64,000 nucleotides of DNA from Streptomyces achromogenes. GTDB taxonomy: Bacteria > Actinomycetota > Actinomycetes > Streptomycetales > Streptomycetaceae. Under the pieces are notes generated by a model that was not told the DNA's origin, did not search any database, and saw only the letters and a program-made list of their open reading frames with translations. Location: positions 6,510,001 to 6,574,000 of the forward strand of contig NZ_JAUSYH010000001.1 in assembly GCF_030816715.1 (NCBI RefSeq), read 5' to 3'. A program made the position numbers and the translations under genes. Below are positions 43,395 through 52,649 of this stretch, piece by piece; position 1 is the first letter of the stretch; the number at the start of each line of letters is the position of its first letter.

Positions 43395-44918
43395 TCAACC
43401 ACCGTCCCCGGCGCGGAAGGTGCTGCCCGCGTCCTGCCGGTACGGCGCGGCCTGCCACTGCTTGACGCCGACCGTCCGGCTCGCGTCGTGCACGACGAAG
43501 GTCCACGGCCCGACGTAGACGTTGTCGTGCCAGCGGTTGTGCTGCCGGCCGGTGATCGCCTCGGCCACCCGCTCGCCCTGGTAGGGCGACCAGTCCGGGT
43601 AGGTGCCGTAGTTGGACAGCACCGCCATCAGGTCGCACTTCGCCGTGCAGCCGACGACGGACTTGTCCAGCACGAAGCGGTTGTCGTGGATGTCCACCCG
43701 TTGGGTCTTCCACCGGCAGTCGGAGTACAGCGGTGCGCCGGCGATCGCGGGCTGCACACAGCGGCCGGCGTCCTTCACCAGCAACGTGCAGTCCCCGGAC
43801 GAGGTGTTGGCCGGGCTGTTGCAGAACCGGTCGGCGTTCTCCCACAGGGTGATCCCGGACCAGTTGTTCTCCAGCACGTTCCGGTAGATCTCGAGCTTGT
43901 CCGTCCGAGCCCGGACACGCGGCTCGCCCCCCGACTCGGACACGTAGACGGTCGCGAACGGGAACGTGTCGCCGGCGGCCGCGTAGGCGCGGCCCTCGAC
44001 CCAGTTGTTCCGCCGGATCGTGTTGTTCCGGATGATCGCGTTGTAGCTGATCTCGTAGATCAGCGCGGCGCCGTCGTTGTCCTCGATGAGGTTGCCCTCG
44101 ATGAGGAAGTCGTTGTTGTTGGTGTCCGCCCACAGCCCGGTACCCCGGTTGCCGTGCACCCAGTTGCCGCGGACGACCGCGCCGTTCACGGCCCAGAACT
44201 TGACGCCCCCACTGCAGCCGCAGTCCGGCCGCTGCCGCTCCCAGTCGTCCGTGTTGTTGCCCACGATCTCGTTGCCCTCGACCACCAGGCCGCCGACGTC
44301 GCCGGCCTTGTACGCGTTCATCCCGTACTGGCCGTTGTCGCGCAGACAGCTGGCGCGGACCTGCTGGCGGGCCCCGGCCATCAGCCCGGCACCGGAGTTG
44401 TCCCGGATCGTCGCGTGCTCGATCACCCACCCGTCGGCCGAGTCGTGGTTGACCACGCCCTCGTCACGGGGCGCGACGAAGTTCTGCACGGTCAGGTGGC
44501 GGATGGTGACGTCCGCGGCGGCGCCGCCGAACGCGTAGTGGTTGCTCTCGCGGCCGTCGAGCACCGCGCCCGGCGCCCCGACGTAGACGTCCCCCTCCTT
44601 GGGGATCACCTGGTCGTAGCGGTTCGACAGGAGCGTGTGCCTGCCCGGCCGAAGCCAGAAGGTGGAGTGCGGGGGACTGCTCTCGGTCTTCGCGGCCAGG
44701 TCGCCGGGCACCGCGGGGTCGATCGTCACCGCGCCCGCCGGCGCCTTCGCCGGCCCGGCGGCCGGCTTGGCGCACACCCTGACCACGGACGTCGGGGGCG
44801 CGGAGGGCACGGCGGTCGGTCTCGGCGTCGCGTCCGTCGTGCCGCCGTCACAGCCGGTCGCCGCTGCCAGCGCCAGCGCTGCCGCCGGCAGCGCCCGGTG
44901 CCGCCACGTGATCCCCAC
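43395..44918 (-). CDS. Exported beta-helix lipoprotein (pectate lyase/AlgG-like fold)
   Basis: 507 aa from a GTG at 44918 with GGGAGG six bases upstream. The signal ends in lipobox ATGC (residues about 20-23), so it is a membrane-anchored lipoprotein. The body has many parallel beta-helix turns (VTIRHLTVQNFV, LVVEGNEIVGNN, FLIEGNLIEDNDG, AIIRNNTIRRNN), the fold of pectate lyases, C5-epimerases and polysaccharide lyases. Three cysteine-containing loops occur in the C-terminal third. In a locus with a GDP-mannose dehydrogenase-like enzyme it may epimerise or trim a uronate polymer outside the cell; catalytic residues cannot be fixed by eye. Confidence 0.82.
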   Translation of the reverse strand: MGITWRHRALPAAALALAAATGCDGGTTDATPRPTAVPSAPPTSVVRVCAKPAAGPAKAPAGAVTIDPAVPGDLAAKTESSPPHSTFWLRPGRHTLLSNRYDQVIPKEGDVYVGAPGAVLDGRESNHYAFGGAAADVTIRHLTVQNFVAPRDEGVVNHDSADGWVIEHATIRDNSGAGLMAGARQQVRASCLRDNGQYGMNAYKAGDVGGLVVEGNEIVGNNTDDWERQRPDCGCSGGVKFWAVNGAVVRGNWVHGNRGTGLWADTNNNDFLIEGNLIEDNDGAALIYEISYNAIIRNNTIRRNNWVEGRAYAAAGDTFPFATVYVSESGGEPRVRARTDKLEIYRNVLENNWSGITLWENADRFCNSPANTSSGDCTLLVKDAGRCVQPAIAGAPLYSDCRWKTQRVDIHDNRFVLDKSVVGCTAKCDLMAVLSNYGTYPDWSPYQGERVAEAITGRQHNRWHDNVYVGPWTFVVHDASRTVGVKQWQAAPYRQDAGSTFRAGDGG

Positions 44919-44929
44919 GCGCCCTCCCC

Positions 44930-46906
44930 CTAACCCTCGAACCCGAGCACGGTGGTGAAGCTCTCCGTGCCGTCGGTGAAGCCGGCGCCGACCAGGGTGG
45001 TGGCGGGCTCCTTGCGCCCGAAGCCGGCGGAGTACCAGCCGAGCGGCGGGTCGCTCTCCCCCCGGTGCGCCGTCCAGGACAGCTGTGCTGGCAGGTCGAG
45101 CACCGCGGAGCGGTCCTCGCCGTCCCGCGTCCAGGTGAGCTGCGCCCGGTTCCCCGCCAGCTCGGCGGTGACCGCCGGGCCGAGGTGGAACGCCAGACGC
45201 ACGGCCCGCCGCGGGCCGCGGACCTCGTCGACCACCCGCAGCTCCCCGCTCGCGGCCGTCAGCTCCACCCGTCGGCGGTGCACCGAGGGCAGGTAACCGT
45301 CGTGCTCGGCGCACCAGCGGACCGTCCCCCCGTCACCGGCGCCGGACGTGTCCGCGACCAGGACCCGGCTGCGGGCGTGCCGGGTCCACAGGAACGGGCC
45401 GCCGGAGACGGACTGGTCCTCGCCGTCCAGCTCCAGGGTGTTGTGGCCGAGGGTCGAGCGGAAGTACCGCCGCCACTCGGGCTGCCCGTGGTAGCAGAAC
45501 GTCCCCGGGTCGGCGAGCACGTCGACCCCGTCGTGCCGCACCTCCACGGACAGCGCGTCCGCGTGGGCGTGCGCGGCGATGGACAGGAATCCGTGCGGGC
45601 CGCCGTCGCAACGGCACCAGATCTTCCCCGGACCCCGCAGCACGGTCATGCCGGCGTCGGCGAAACGGTCCGGCCGGTTCGCCGGGCGGGACACGGCCGG
45701 CCCGGTTCCCTCCTTCGCGTACGGCCGGACGAGCGCGGCCAACAGCCCGGTGCGCACATCGGTGCCGGTCACGGCCGGCCACCAGGCGAGCCTGCCGAAC
45801 ACGGCCTCGCCGGTCGCCAGCAGCGAGCCCCAGCGGTCGGTGCCCGCGCCGTCGACGACCAGACCGTGCCCGTCGTCCGCGTCGCCCTGGCGCGGCGGCC
45901 TCAGCCGGTCGTCCACGACGGCCGCGAGCGCGTCGGTCATCCGCAGCAGCACCAGCCGCACCGTCGCGGGGACCGGCACGTGCGCGGCGTCCGCCTCGGC
46001 CACCGCCGCCAGACCGAGCTCCAGCACCAGCCCGTGGTACTCGCTCGCCAGCTCGCGGTTGAGGCCGGAGGGGAAGGTGTTGGCGCGCAACTGCCGCTCC
46101 AGCGACCGCAGCGCGTCGGCCCGCCAGCGCGCCGAGGCGGGGAACCAGTCGAACGCGCAGGCCGCGGCGAACTGCCCGGCGGTCTCGGCGATGACGTGGT
46201 TGTTCGCCGACGACCCCCGGCTGGGGAAGGCCGCCAGCCAGCGCTGGTGGTGCCAGATCTGCCGGTGCGCCACCGGGTTGCCCTCGAACAGCTCGGCCGC
46301 GCCCGGCCAGCCGTCGAGCAGCCGGCGGACCCACACCCAGGACAGCAGCCGGATCCCCAGCTCGATGCCGCTGGTCCAGTGCACCCCGCACAGCGGCGCG
46401 TTGGCCGCCCACCACGACCGCAGGTGCGCGGCCACCCGCTGGGCGTACCGCTCGTCCCCGGTGACCGCGTAGGCCGCGGCGAGCACGGTGAGGTGGTGGT
46501 GCCTGGACAGCTCCCAGATCTGCTTGACGTCGCCGACCGTGTCCTCGTCGCGGTACGGCACGTCGAAGGCGTAGCCCTCCGGCGCCCGGCGCCCGGTCTT
46601 CGGGTCGTGGAACCAGTCCGGGTCGGCCAGGTCGTCGCGGGCCACCCCGAAGTACTCGGCGTGCCCCGCCATCAGCCGGTCCGCATCGGCGACGAGCCGT
46701 TTCGCGGCGTCCGGCGGCACCGCGTCGAGCGTCCCCGCGGGCAGGACCGCGGTGAACCGGGCGCCGGTCACGCTCGGGCCGTCCGGCAGCGCCGACCGCC
46801 ACCGCCGCCTGCGCACCGTGTCGCCGACCCGGCCGCCGATCTCCCGCGGCCCCATCCGGGACAGCCGCCGCAGGTACCAGCCCGGGCTCCCCGCGCTCAC
46901 CGTCAT
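44930..46906 (-). CDS. Heparinase II/III family protein
   Basis: 658 aa. The N-terminal alpha/alpha toroid (WTSGIELGIRLLSWVWVRRL, SSANNHVIAETAGQFAAACA with the catalytic Asn/His, SEYHGLVLELG with Tyr/His) is followed by a C-terminal beta-sandwich starting near HAHADALSVEVRHDGVDVLA. These residues match the active site of uronate polymer lyases. There is no signal peptide, unlike most secreted lyases, so it may act on lipid-linked or cytosolic sugar or be exported another way. ATGA overlap with the bi-domain oxidoreductase, a pairing found in many exopolysaccharide loci. Confidence 0.87.
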   Translation of the reverse strand: MTVSAGSPGWYLRRLSRMGPREIGGRVGDTVRRRRWRSALPDGPSVTGARFTAVLPAGTLDAVPPDAAKRLVADADRLMAGHAEYFGVARDDLADPDWFHDPKTGRRAPEGYAFDVPYRDEDTVGDVKQIWELSRHHHLTVLAAAYAVTGDERYAQRVAAHLRSWWAANAPLCGVHWTSGIELGIRLLSWVWVRRLLDGWPGAAELFEGNPVAHRQIWHHQRWLAAFPSRGSSANNHVIAETAGQFAAACAFDWFPASARWRADALRSLERQLRANTFPSGLNRELASEYHGLVLELGLAAVAEADAAHVPVPATVRLVLLRMTDALAAVVDDRLRPPRQGDADDGHGLVVDGAGTDRWGSLLATGEAVFGRLAWWPAVTGTDVRTGLLAALVRPYAKEGTGPAVSRPANRPDRFADAGMTVLRGPGKIWCRCDGGPHGFLSIAAHAHADALSVEVRHDGVDVLADPGTFCYHGQPEWRRYFRSTLGHNTLELDGEDQSVSGGPFLWTRHARSRVLVADTSGAGDGGTVRWCAEHDGYLPSVHRRRVELTAASGELRVVDEVRGPRRAVRLAFHLGPAVTAELAGNRAQLTWTRDGEDRSAVLDLPAQLSWTAHRGESDPPLGWYSAGFGRKEPATTLVGAGFTDGTESFTTVLGFEG

Positions 46907-49116
46907 CGGGCCCCCGTGAGCGTCACCGGCGCGCCGCCGGCGAGGCCGGTCCGCACGGCGAGGGTGGCCGCCGTGGTGGCGACCAGCGACTCCAGCGGCA
47001 CCGGCATCGGCCCGCCGGTCCGCACGGCCCGCACGAACGCGGCCAGTTCGGCCGACTGGCCCTTGTCCCGGGCCTTGGGCAGTCGCGAACTGACCCACCG
47101 CTTGCGCCCGTACACCGAGGCACGGACGAAGTCGTCCAGCCGCAGCACCTTGCCGTCGGCGACCAGGTCCAGCGTCTCCTTGGGGAAGCCGGGCGCGCCG
47201 GTGGTGACGTAGCTGATGGTGGCGGTGGAGCCGTCCGGGTAGCGCAGCACGACCTGGAGGTCCTCGTTGCCGGGCGCCGCCGTCGCGTACACCGAGACCG
47301 GGTCGGCGTCGAGCAGCCAGCTCGCCGTGTCGATGAAGTGACCGCCCTCGCCGGCGAACCGTGAGCCCTCGGTGCCCTGCCGGAGGTACCAGCTGCCGTG
47401 ATCGAGGCGGCCGGCGTTGACCAGGTAGCGCAGGCTCGCCGGTCCGGTCCGGGCGCCGAACCGCTTCCTGGCCTCGTTGAGCAGCGGCGCGAAGCGGCGG
47501 TTGAAGCCCACCTGCAGCCGGTCGTTGCCGGACTCCTCCACCGCGGCGAGCACCCCGGCCAGCTCGTCCTCGGACAGCGCCAGCGGCTTCTCGACGAACA
47601 CCGTCTTGCCGGCCAGCAGCGCCTTGCGGGTCAGTTCGGCGTGCGAGCTGTGGCGGGTGACCACGAACACCGCGTCGACCGACGGATCGCCGAGCACGGC
47701 GTCGAGATCGGTGGTCGCCGCGGCGAAGCCGAACTTCCGCTGCGCGTTGGCCGCGGACAGCGCAGTCGTGGTGACGACCGTGGACAGCTCCACGCCGTCG
47801 CGCTGCGCCAGATGCGGCAGGAGCATCGACGTCGCGTAGTTCCCGGCGCCGACGAACGCCAGCCGCACCGGCGCCGTGGCGGCCCGGGCCGGGGAGGGCG
47901 CCGCCGTGCCGCGACGCACCGCGGGCACGGTCACCGCGGGGGCCTCCGCCTCCGGGGCCCGCGCCGCGTCCTCCTTCTGGTCGGGCTCCTGCTGCTCCGG
48001 GTACCGGAACAGCACGGCCACGGCCTTCAACTCGCCGTCCTTCAGCCGCTGATACGTCGGGACGGCGTCGTCGAAGTCGGCGATGTGGGAGATCAGGGGC
48101 TCCACGTCGACCCGGCCGCGTGCGGCGAGGTCGAGGAAGCACGCCAGGTTGCGCCGCTCGGTCCAGCGCACATAGCCGATCGGGTAGTCCCGCCCCTCCA
48201 GCTCGTACGCCGGGTCGTAGCGCCCGGGGCCGTAACTGCGGGAGAACCGGACGTCGAGCTCCTTCTCGTAGTACGCGTTCCACGGCAGGTCCAGGCGGCA
48301 CTTGCCGATGTCGACGACCCGGCCGCGGTCCCGGCACAGCCGGGCGGCCAGCTCGACGGGCTGGTTGCTGCCGCCGCCGGCGGCCAGGTACACCTGGTCC
48401 ACGCCGTGCCCGTCGGTGAGTTCGGCGACGGCGTGCTCCACCGCTGCGGACCCGGGATCGCCGCAGGCCGCCGCGCCCAGCCGCTCGGCGAGCTCGCAGC
48501 GCACCGGATCGGGGTCGGCCCCGACGACCCGGACCCCCGAGGCGGCCAGCAGCTGCACCACCAGCTGCCCGATCAGCCCGAGGCCGATGACCAGGGCCAC
48601 TTCGCCGAGCCGTGACTCGCCCTGACGGACGCCCTGCATCGCGATCGACCCGACGGTGCCGAAGGCCGCGTGCCGCGGCGCGAGGCCGTCCGGCACCGGG
48701 GCGTAGAGGTTCTTCGGCACCCAGTTCAGCTCGGCGTGCAGCGCGTGCTCGTTGCCGGCGCAGGCCACGAGGTCGCCGACCTTCACGTCGTCGATGCCGG
48801 CGCCGACCTGCTCGACCACCCCGCACAGCGAGTAGCCCAGCGGCGTGTACGAGTCCAGCTTGCCCATCACCTTGCGATACGTGGCGGGCACCCCGTTGGC
48901 GGCCACGCTCTGCACGACCTTGGCCACCTGGTCGGGACGGGAACGGGCCTTGCCCAGCATCGACATGCCGGCCTCGGACACCTTCATCAGCTCGGTCCCG
49001 GTGGAGATCAGCGAGTAGGCGCTGCGCACCAGCACACCGTCCGCCTTGCACCCCGGCACCGGCACGTCGAGCAGCGCCAGCTCACCGCTCTTGTAGTTCT
49101 GTACGACCTGTTTCAC
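46903..49116 (-). CDS. Bi-domain oxidoreductase: zinc alcohol dehydrogenase-like plus Gfo/Idh/MocA
   Basis: 737 aa from a GTG at 49116 preceded by AGAGGA. Residues 1-350 are a medium-chain dehydrogenase (VVEQVGAGIDDVKVGDLVAC, VALVIGLGLIGQLVVQLLAA); a Lys/Glu/Ala-rich linker follows, and residues from about 390 are a Gfo/Idh/MocA domain (RLAFVGAGNYATSMLLPHLA, VFVEKPLAL with the catalytic Lys). Fused proteins like this are restricted to surface-polysaccharide loci next to heparinase-like genes; they are thought to oxidise or reduce a sugar nucleotide, but the reaction is not known. Confidence 0.87.
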   Translation of the reverse strand: MKQVVQNYKSGELALLDVPVPGCKADGVLVRSAYSLISTGTELMKVSEAGMSMLGKARSRPDQVAKVVQSVAANGVPATYRKVMGKLDSYTPLGYSLCGVVEQVGAGIDDVKVGDLVACAGNEHALHAELNWVPKNLYAPVPDGLAPRHAAFGTVGSIAMQGVRQGESRLGEVALVIGLGLIGQLVVQLLAASGVRVVGADPDPVRCELAERLGAAACGDPGSAAVEHAVAELTDGHGVDQVYLAAGGGSNQPVELAARLCRDRGRVVDIGKCRLDLPWNAYYEKELDVRFSRSYGPGRYDPAYELEGRDYPIGYVRWTERRNLACFLDLAARGRVDVEPLISHIADFDDAVPTYQRLKDGELKAVAVLFRYPEQQEPDQKEDAARAPEAEAPAVTVPAVRRGTAAPSPARAATAPVRLAFVGAGNYATSMLLPHLAQRDGVELSTVVTTTALSAANAQRKFGFAAATTDLDAVLGDPSVDAVFVVTRHSSHAELTRKALLAGKTVFVEKPLALSEDELAGVLAAVEESGNDRLQVGFNRRFAPLLNEARKRFGARTGPASLRYLVNAGRLDHGSWYLRQGTEGSRFAGEGGHFIDTASWLLDADPVSVYATAAPGNEDLQVVLRYPDGSTATISYVTTGAPGFPKETLDLVADGKVLRLDDFVRASVYGRKRWVSSRLPKARDKGQSAELAAFVRAVRTGGPMPVPLESLVATTAATLAVRTGLAGGAPVTLTGAR

Positions 49117-49166
49117 CCGAAGTCCTCTTGTCTCTGCGCCGTCGTCAGTGGTCAAGTCGTCAGTGG

Positions 49167-51092
49167 TCAATGGGAGTTCTGGCCGGACCCGGTGGTCGCG
49201 CCGCGATACCAGTGCTCGAGGGTCAGGACGTGCCACAGATGCTTGGAGAAGTCCCGCTGCCCGGCGGCGTCCTCGGCGACCATGCGCGCCAGCGCGTCAC
49301 GGCGCAGGATCCCGGAACGGACCAGCTCGCCGTCGTTCACCACCTCACGCACCAGCGGCGCCAGATCCCGGCTCATCCAGGCCCGCAGCGGGGCGCTGAA
49401 CAGGCCCTTGGGCCGGTACACGATCTCCCGGGGCAGGACCGAGACCGCCGCCTCCTTGAGGACGGCCTTGCCCTGCCGCCCGACGATCTTGCGGGCGCCG
49501 GGCACGGCGAACGCCGCCCGGACCACCTCGACGTCCACGTACGGCACGCGCACCTCCATCGACGCGGCCATGCTCGACCGGTCGGTGTAGGCGAGGTTCA
49601 GGCCCGGCAGGAACATGCGGGCGTCGCCCAGGCACATACGGTTGACGAAGTCGTCGAGGTCGTTGTCCCGGTAGACGTCCGCGTGTTCGGTCAGCACGTC
49701 GTCGACCGTCCCGGCCAGGTCCGGATCGATCAGGTCCAGCAACTCGCCCCGGTCGTACATGGTGTAGCTGCGCCGGAACGCGGTCTCCTCCGGCAGATCG
49801 GCGAACGACAGGAACCGCTTGGCGAAGCGCACCGACCGGTACCCGCGGCGGGCCGAGGCGACCGGCAGCCGGTCCACCGCCGCCGACAGTCCGCGCCGAA
49901 CGGGCCGCGGGACGCGCTGGTAGCGCAGCGCCAGCAGGTTGGCCAGGTGCTTGCGGTACCCGGCGAACAGCTCGTCGGCGCCCATCCCCGACAGCATCAC
50001 CTTGACCCCGGCCTCCCGGGCGGCCGAGCAGATCAGGAACGTGTTGATCGCGGCCGGGTCGCCGATCGGCTCGTCCAGGTGGTACGTCATCCGCGGCAGC
50101 AGGTCGAGCACGTTCGGGGCGATCTCGATCTCGTGCAGGTCGACGCCGAACCGCCCGGCCACCTGCCGGGCGTAGCGCAGGTCGTCCGGCATCGCCTCGA
50201 ACCTGGCGTCCTCGGCGCGGAACCCGATCGTGTAGGCGGAGATCCCGGGCCGGTCGCGGGCCGCCAGGGCCGTCAGATAGCTGGAGTCGAGCCCCCCGGA
50301 GAGGAAGGTCGCGACGGGAACGTCGGAGATCAGGTGGCGCCGGGTCGACTCCTCGACGACGGCCGCGATGTCCGGCTGCTCGCCGGCCAGAATCCGCTCC
50401 CTGCCCTCGGCGGCGACGTCCCGCAGGTTCCAGAACCGGCCGCGCTCCACCCGGCCGTCGGGCCGGCACCTGAGCCAGCTCCCCGGCGGCAGCTTCTCCG
50501 CCTCACGGAACGCGCACCGAGAGTCGGGCACCCAGTAGTAGAGCAGCGACGCCACCAGCGCCGAGTGGTCCACCTCCAGCGACCCGCCCGTCACGGCGGC
50601 GAGCGCCTTCAGTTCGGAGGCGAACACCAGGCCCTCGCCGCGCCGGAGCAGGAACAGCGGCTTGATGCCGAGCTGGTCGCGGACGAGCACCAGGTCGCCC
50701 GTCCGCTCGTCGAAGATCCCGAACGCGAACATGCCGCGCAGCCGGGGCAGACAGTCCGTGCCCCAGCGCCGCCAGGCCTCCAGCAGCACCTCGGTGTCGG
50801 AGGTGCCGCGAAAGCGCACCCCGGCGGCCGCCAGCTCGGCACGCAGCTCGGGCGCGTTGTACAGCTCGCCGTTGTACGTCAGCACGAGGCCGTCCGAGAC
50901 CATCGGCTGGGCGCCGGTCTCGGACAGGTCGATGATGGCCAGCCGGCGGTGCCCGAGGTGCACCTCGCCGTCCCCGACGGCGTGGCCGTAGCGGCCCGCC
51001 CCGTCCGGACCGCGGTGCGCGAGGGTGTCGGTGAGCCGGTCGGTCACGACCTTTCCGTCCGGCCATCGGTAGGTACCTGCGATGCCACACAT
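49167..51092 (-). CDS. asnB: Asparagine synthase (glutamine-hydrolysing) family protein
   Basis: 641 aa. MCGIAGTY supplies the N-terminal nucleophile Cys2 after Met removal, with TYNGELYNAPELRAEL in the glutaminase domain; the synthetase domain has the ATP loop FLSGGLDSSYL and LSGMGADELFAGYRKHL. Both halves look active. In polysaccharide loci such proteins are thought to amidate a sugar carboxylate (for example a uronate) rather than make free asparagine. It starts three bases after the co-polymerase stop, within the continuous operon. Confidence 0.88.
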   Translation of the reverse strand: MCGIAGTYRWPDGKVVTDRLTDTLAHRGPDGAGRYGHAVGDGEVHLGHRRLAIIDLSETGAQPMVSDGLVLTYNGELYNAPELRAELAAAGVRFRGTSDTEVLLEAWRRWGTDCLPRLRGMFAFGIFDERTGDLVLVRDQLGIKPLFLLRRGEGLVFASELKALAAVTGGSLEVDHSALVASLLYYWVPDSRCAFREAEKLPPGSWLRCRPDGRVERGRFWNLRDVAAEGRERILAGEQPDIAAVVEESTRRHLISDVPVATFLSGGLDSSYLTALAARDRPGISAYTIGFRAEDARFEAMPDDLRYARQVAGRFGVDLHEIEIAPNVLDLLPRMTYHLDEPIGDPAAINTFLICSAAREAGVKVMLSGMGADELFAGYRKHLANLLALRYQRVPRPVRRGLSAAVDRLPVASARRGYRSVRFAKRFLSFADLPEETAFRRSYTMYDRGELLDLIDPDLAGTVDDVLTEHADVYRDNDLDDFVNRMCLGDARMFLPGLNLAYTDRSSMAASMEVRVPYVDVEVVRAAFAVPGARKIVGRQGKAVLKEAAVSVLPREIVYRPKGLFSAPLRAWMSRDLAPLVREVVNDGELVRSGILRRDALARMVAEDAAGQRDFSKHLWHVLTLEHWYRGATTGSGQNSH

Positions 51093-51095
51093 GTG

Positions 51096-52649
51096 TTACT
51101 GAGCCTCCTGGTCGCTGTCCGGCACCCGTGCCGCCCACATCGGCTGCCGCTCCGTCCGCCGCGGGACCTCCCCCACTGCCTGGACGGCGTGGGAGGTACC
51201 CCCACCCATCTGCCGGGCCGGCCGCTCGTTGCGGCCGCGCAGCGCGGTGTGCGGCCCGTCCCACAGCGTGCCGTCGGTCCGGTCACGCGGGTCGGGGTCG
51301 ATCAGCACCACACCGATGACCGCGATGTGCTGGTCCGCGAGCTGGCGTGCCACGGTGTGCAGCCATGCGGCGCTGCCGTGCCCGGCACGTACGACGAGGA
51401 CGGCCCGGGTGCCGAGGTACTGCAGGTCGGTCCACGCCGTGCCGGGCGCCACCGAGCCGACGCCGATCCTGCGCCCCTGCGGCGACTCGGCCGCGGCGCG
51501 CTCGCCGGTGACCACGGCCGGGTCCCCGGGCTTCGGACGGCGATCGGCGAGCTGCCGGCCCGGCAGACCGTCGACGACCACCACCGGCCCCTCCGCCGCC
51601 AGTGCCCCGGCGAGGTCCAGGGCGAGCACGCTCGTGTTGCGCGCGCAGCCCAGTTCCAGCAGCGACACCGGTTCCGCGGAGCCGCGCACGGCGCGGGCCA
51701 GGGACAGGGCGAGCCGTTCGCGTGCCGCCCGGACCCGGCGGCGCCGCCATCGGCCGCCCGGCCGGTGGGGCAGCTCCGCGACGACCGAGGCGCCGAGGTT
51801 GGCGGCGATCTCCCGGCGCAGCACGGGACGGTCCGCCACCACCGCGCCGACCGCCGCCAGCGCGAGCCCGAGGAACAGGCCGAGGAACAGCCCGATCGCG
51901 GCGTCCCTGGCAGCGGTCCCGGGCAGGGAGTGCCGCACCGCGTACGGGGCGTCCACGATCTGCGTGCCGGCGACGAGCCGGGGCGTGCCGATGCTCGCCT
52001 CCCCGGCGCGCTGGCTGAAATCGGTGATCTGCGAGGTGAGTTCGGCCCGGCGGGCGTACAGGGACTCCAGGTCCGCCGACGACCCCGGCCCGCTCGCCTC
52101 GGTGCCGTCCCCGATCGTCTTGTTGACCTGGGCCAGTTGGGTCTTCAGCTGGTCACGCTGGTCGATCAGGGCCTTGGCCTCGGCTTTCGAGGCCTCCTGG
52201 ATCCGCCTCACATGGTCGGCGACGAACGCGTCCGCCAACGCCTTGGCGCGGGCCACCGCCTCCGCGTCGCTGTCACCGGTCACGGTGATCTGCAGCACGT
52301 TGTTGGTCACGCCGGTACCGCTGTAGTCCTGCATGAAGTCCTCGGCTTTCTCCGGGGACCGCAGGGACTTCAGCGCCTGCTCGGCGATCCGGGTGGTCTG
52401 CAGCAGCGCGACGTCGGTACGGATGAGCGTTCCGGGGTCGTTCGGCTGGTCCTCCTCGTGCGCGACCAGCACCTTGGTCACCGCGGTCGGCGGCGCCGGC
52501 AGCAGGAACGCCACCGCCGCGCCGACGAGCAGCCCCAGCAGCGCGAGGGAACCCCACAGGCGGCGCCGTCGGCGCACCGCCGCCACCAGGGTCTGCAGGT
52601 CCAGCAGCGGAGCGGCGGTCGACGACGCCGCGGTCGTACTCGTCGTCAC
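51096..52649 (-). CDS. Polysaccharide co-polymerase (Wzz/chain-length type) with degenerate kinase-like tail
   Basis: 517 aa from a GTG at 52649 with AGGAG upstream. A first helix (LWGSLALLGLLVGAAVAFLL) and a second (DAAIGLFLGLFLGLALAAVG, about residue 270) bracket a coiled-coil extracytoplasmic domain (ADHVRRIQEASKAEAKALID). The cytoplasmic tail resembles a BY-kinase: LELGCARNTSVLALDLAGAL is where Walker A should be but lacks the Gly-Lys-Ser/Thr, and VVVVDG replaces LLVDAD. It is thus probably a non-kinase regulator of chain length. GTGA overlap with a second protein of the same type. Confidence 0.82.
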   Translation of the reverse strand: MTTSTTAASSTAAPLLDLQTLVAAVRRRRRLWGSLALLGLLVGAAVAFLLPAPPTAVTKVLVAHEEDQPNDPGTLIRTDVALLQTTRIAEQALKSLRSPEKAEDFMQDYSGTGVTNNVLQITVTGDSDAEAVARAKALADAFVADHVRRIQEASKAEAKALIDQRDQLKTQLAQVNKTIGDGTEASGPGSSADLESLYARRAELTSQITDFSQRAGEASIGTPRLVAGTQIVDAPYAVRHSLPGTAARDAAIGLFLGLFLGLALAAVGAVVADRPVLRREIAANLGASVVAELPHRPGGRWRRRRVRAARERLALSLARAVRGSAEPVSLLELGCARNTSVLALDLAGALAAEGPVVVVDGLPGRQLADRRPKPGDPAVVTGERAAAESPQGRRIGVGSVAPGTAWTDLQYLGTRAVLVVRAGHGSAAWLHTVARQLADQHIAVIGVVLIDPDPRDRTDGTLWDGPHTALRGRNERPARQMGGGTSHAVQAVGEVPRRTERQPMWAARVPDSDQEAQ

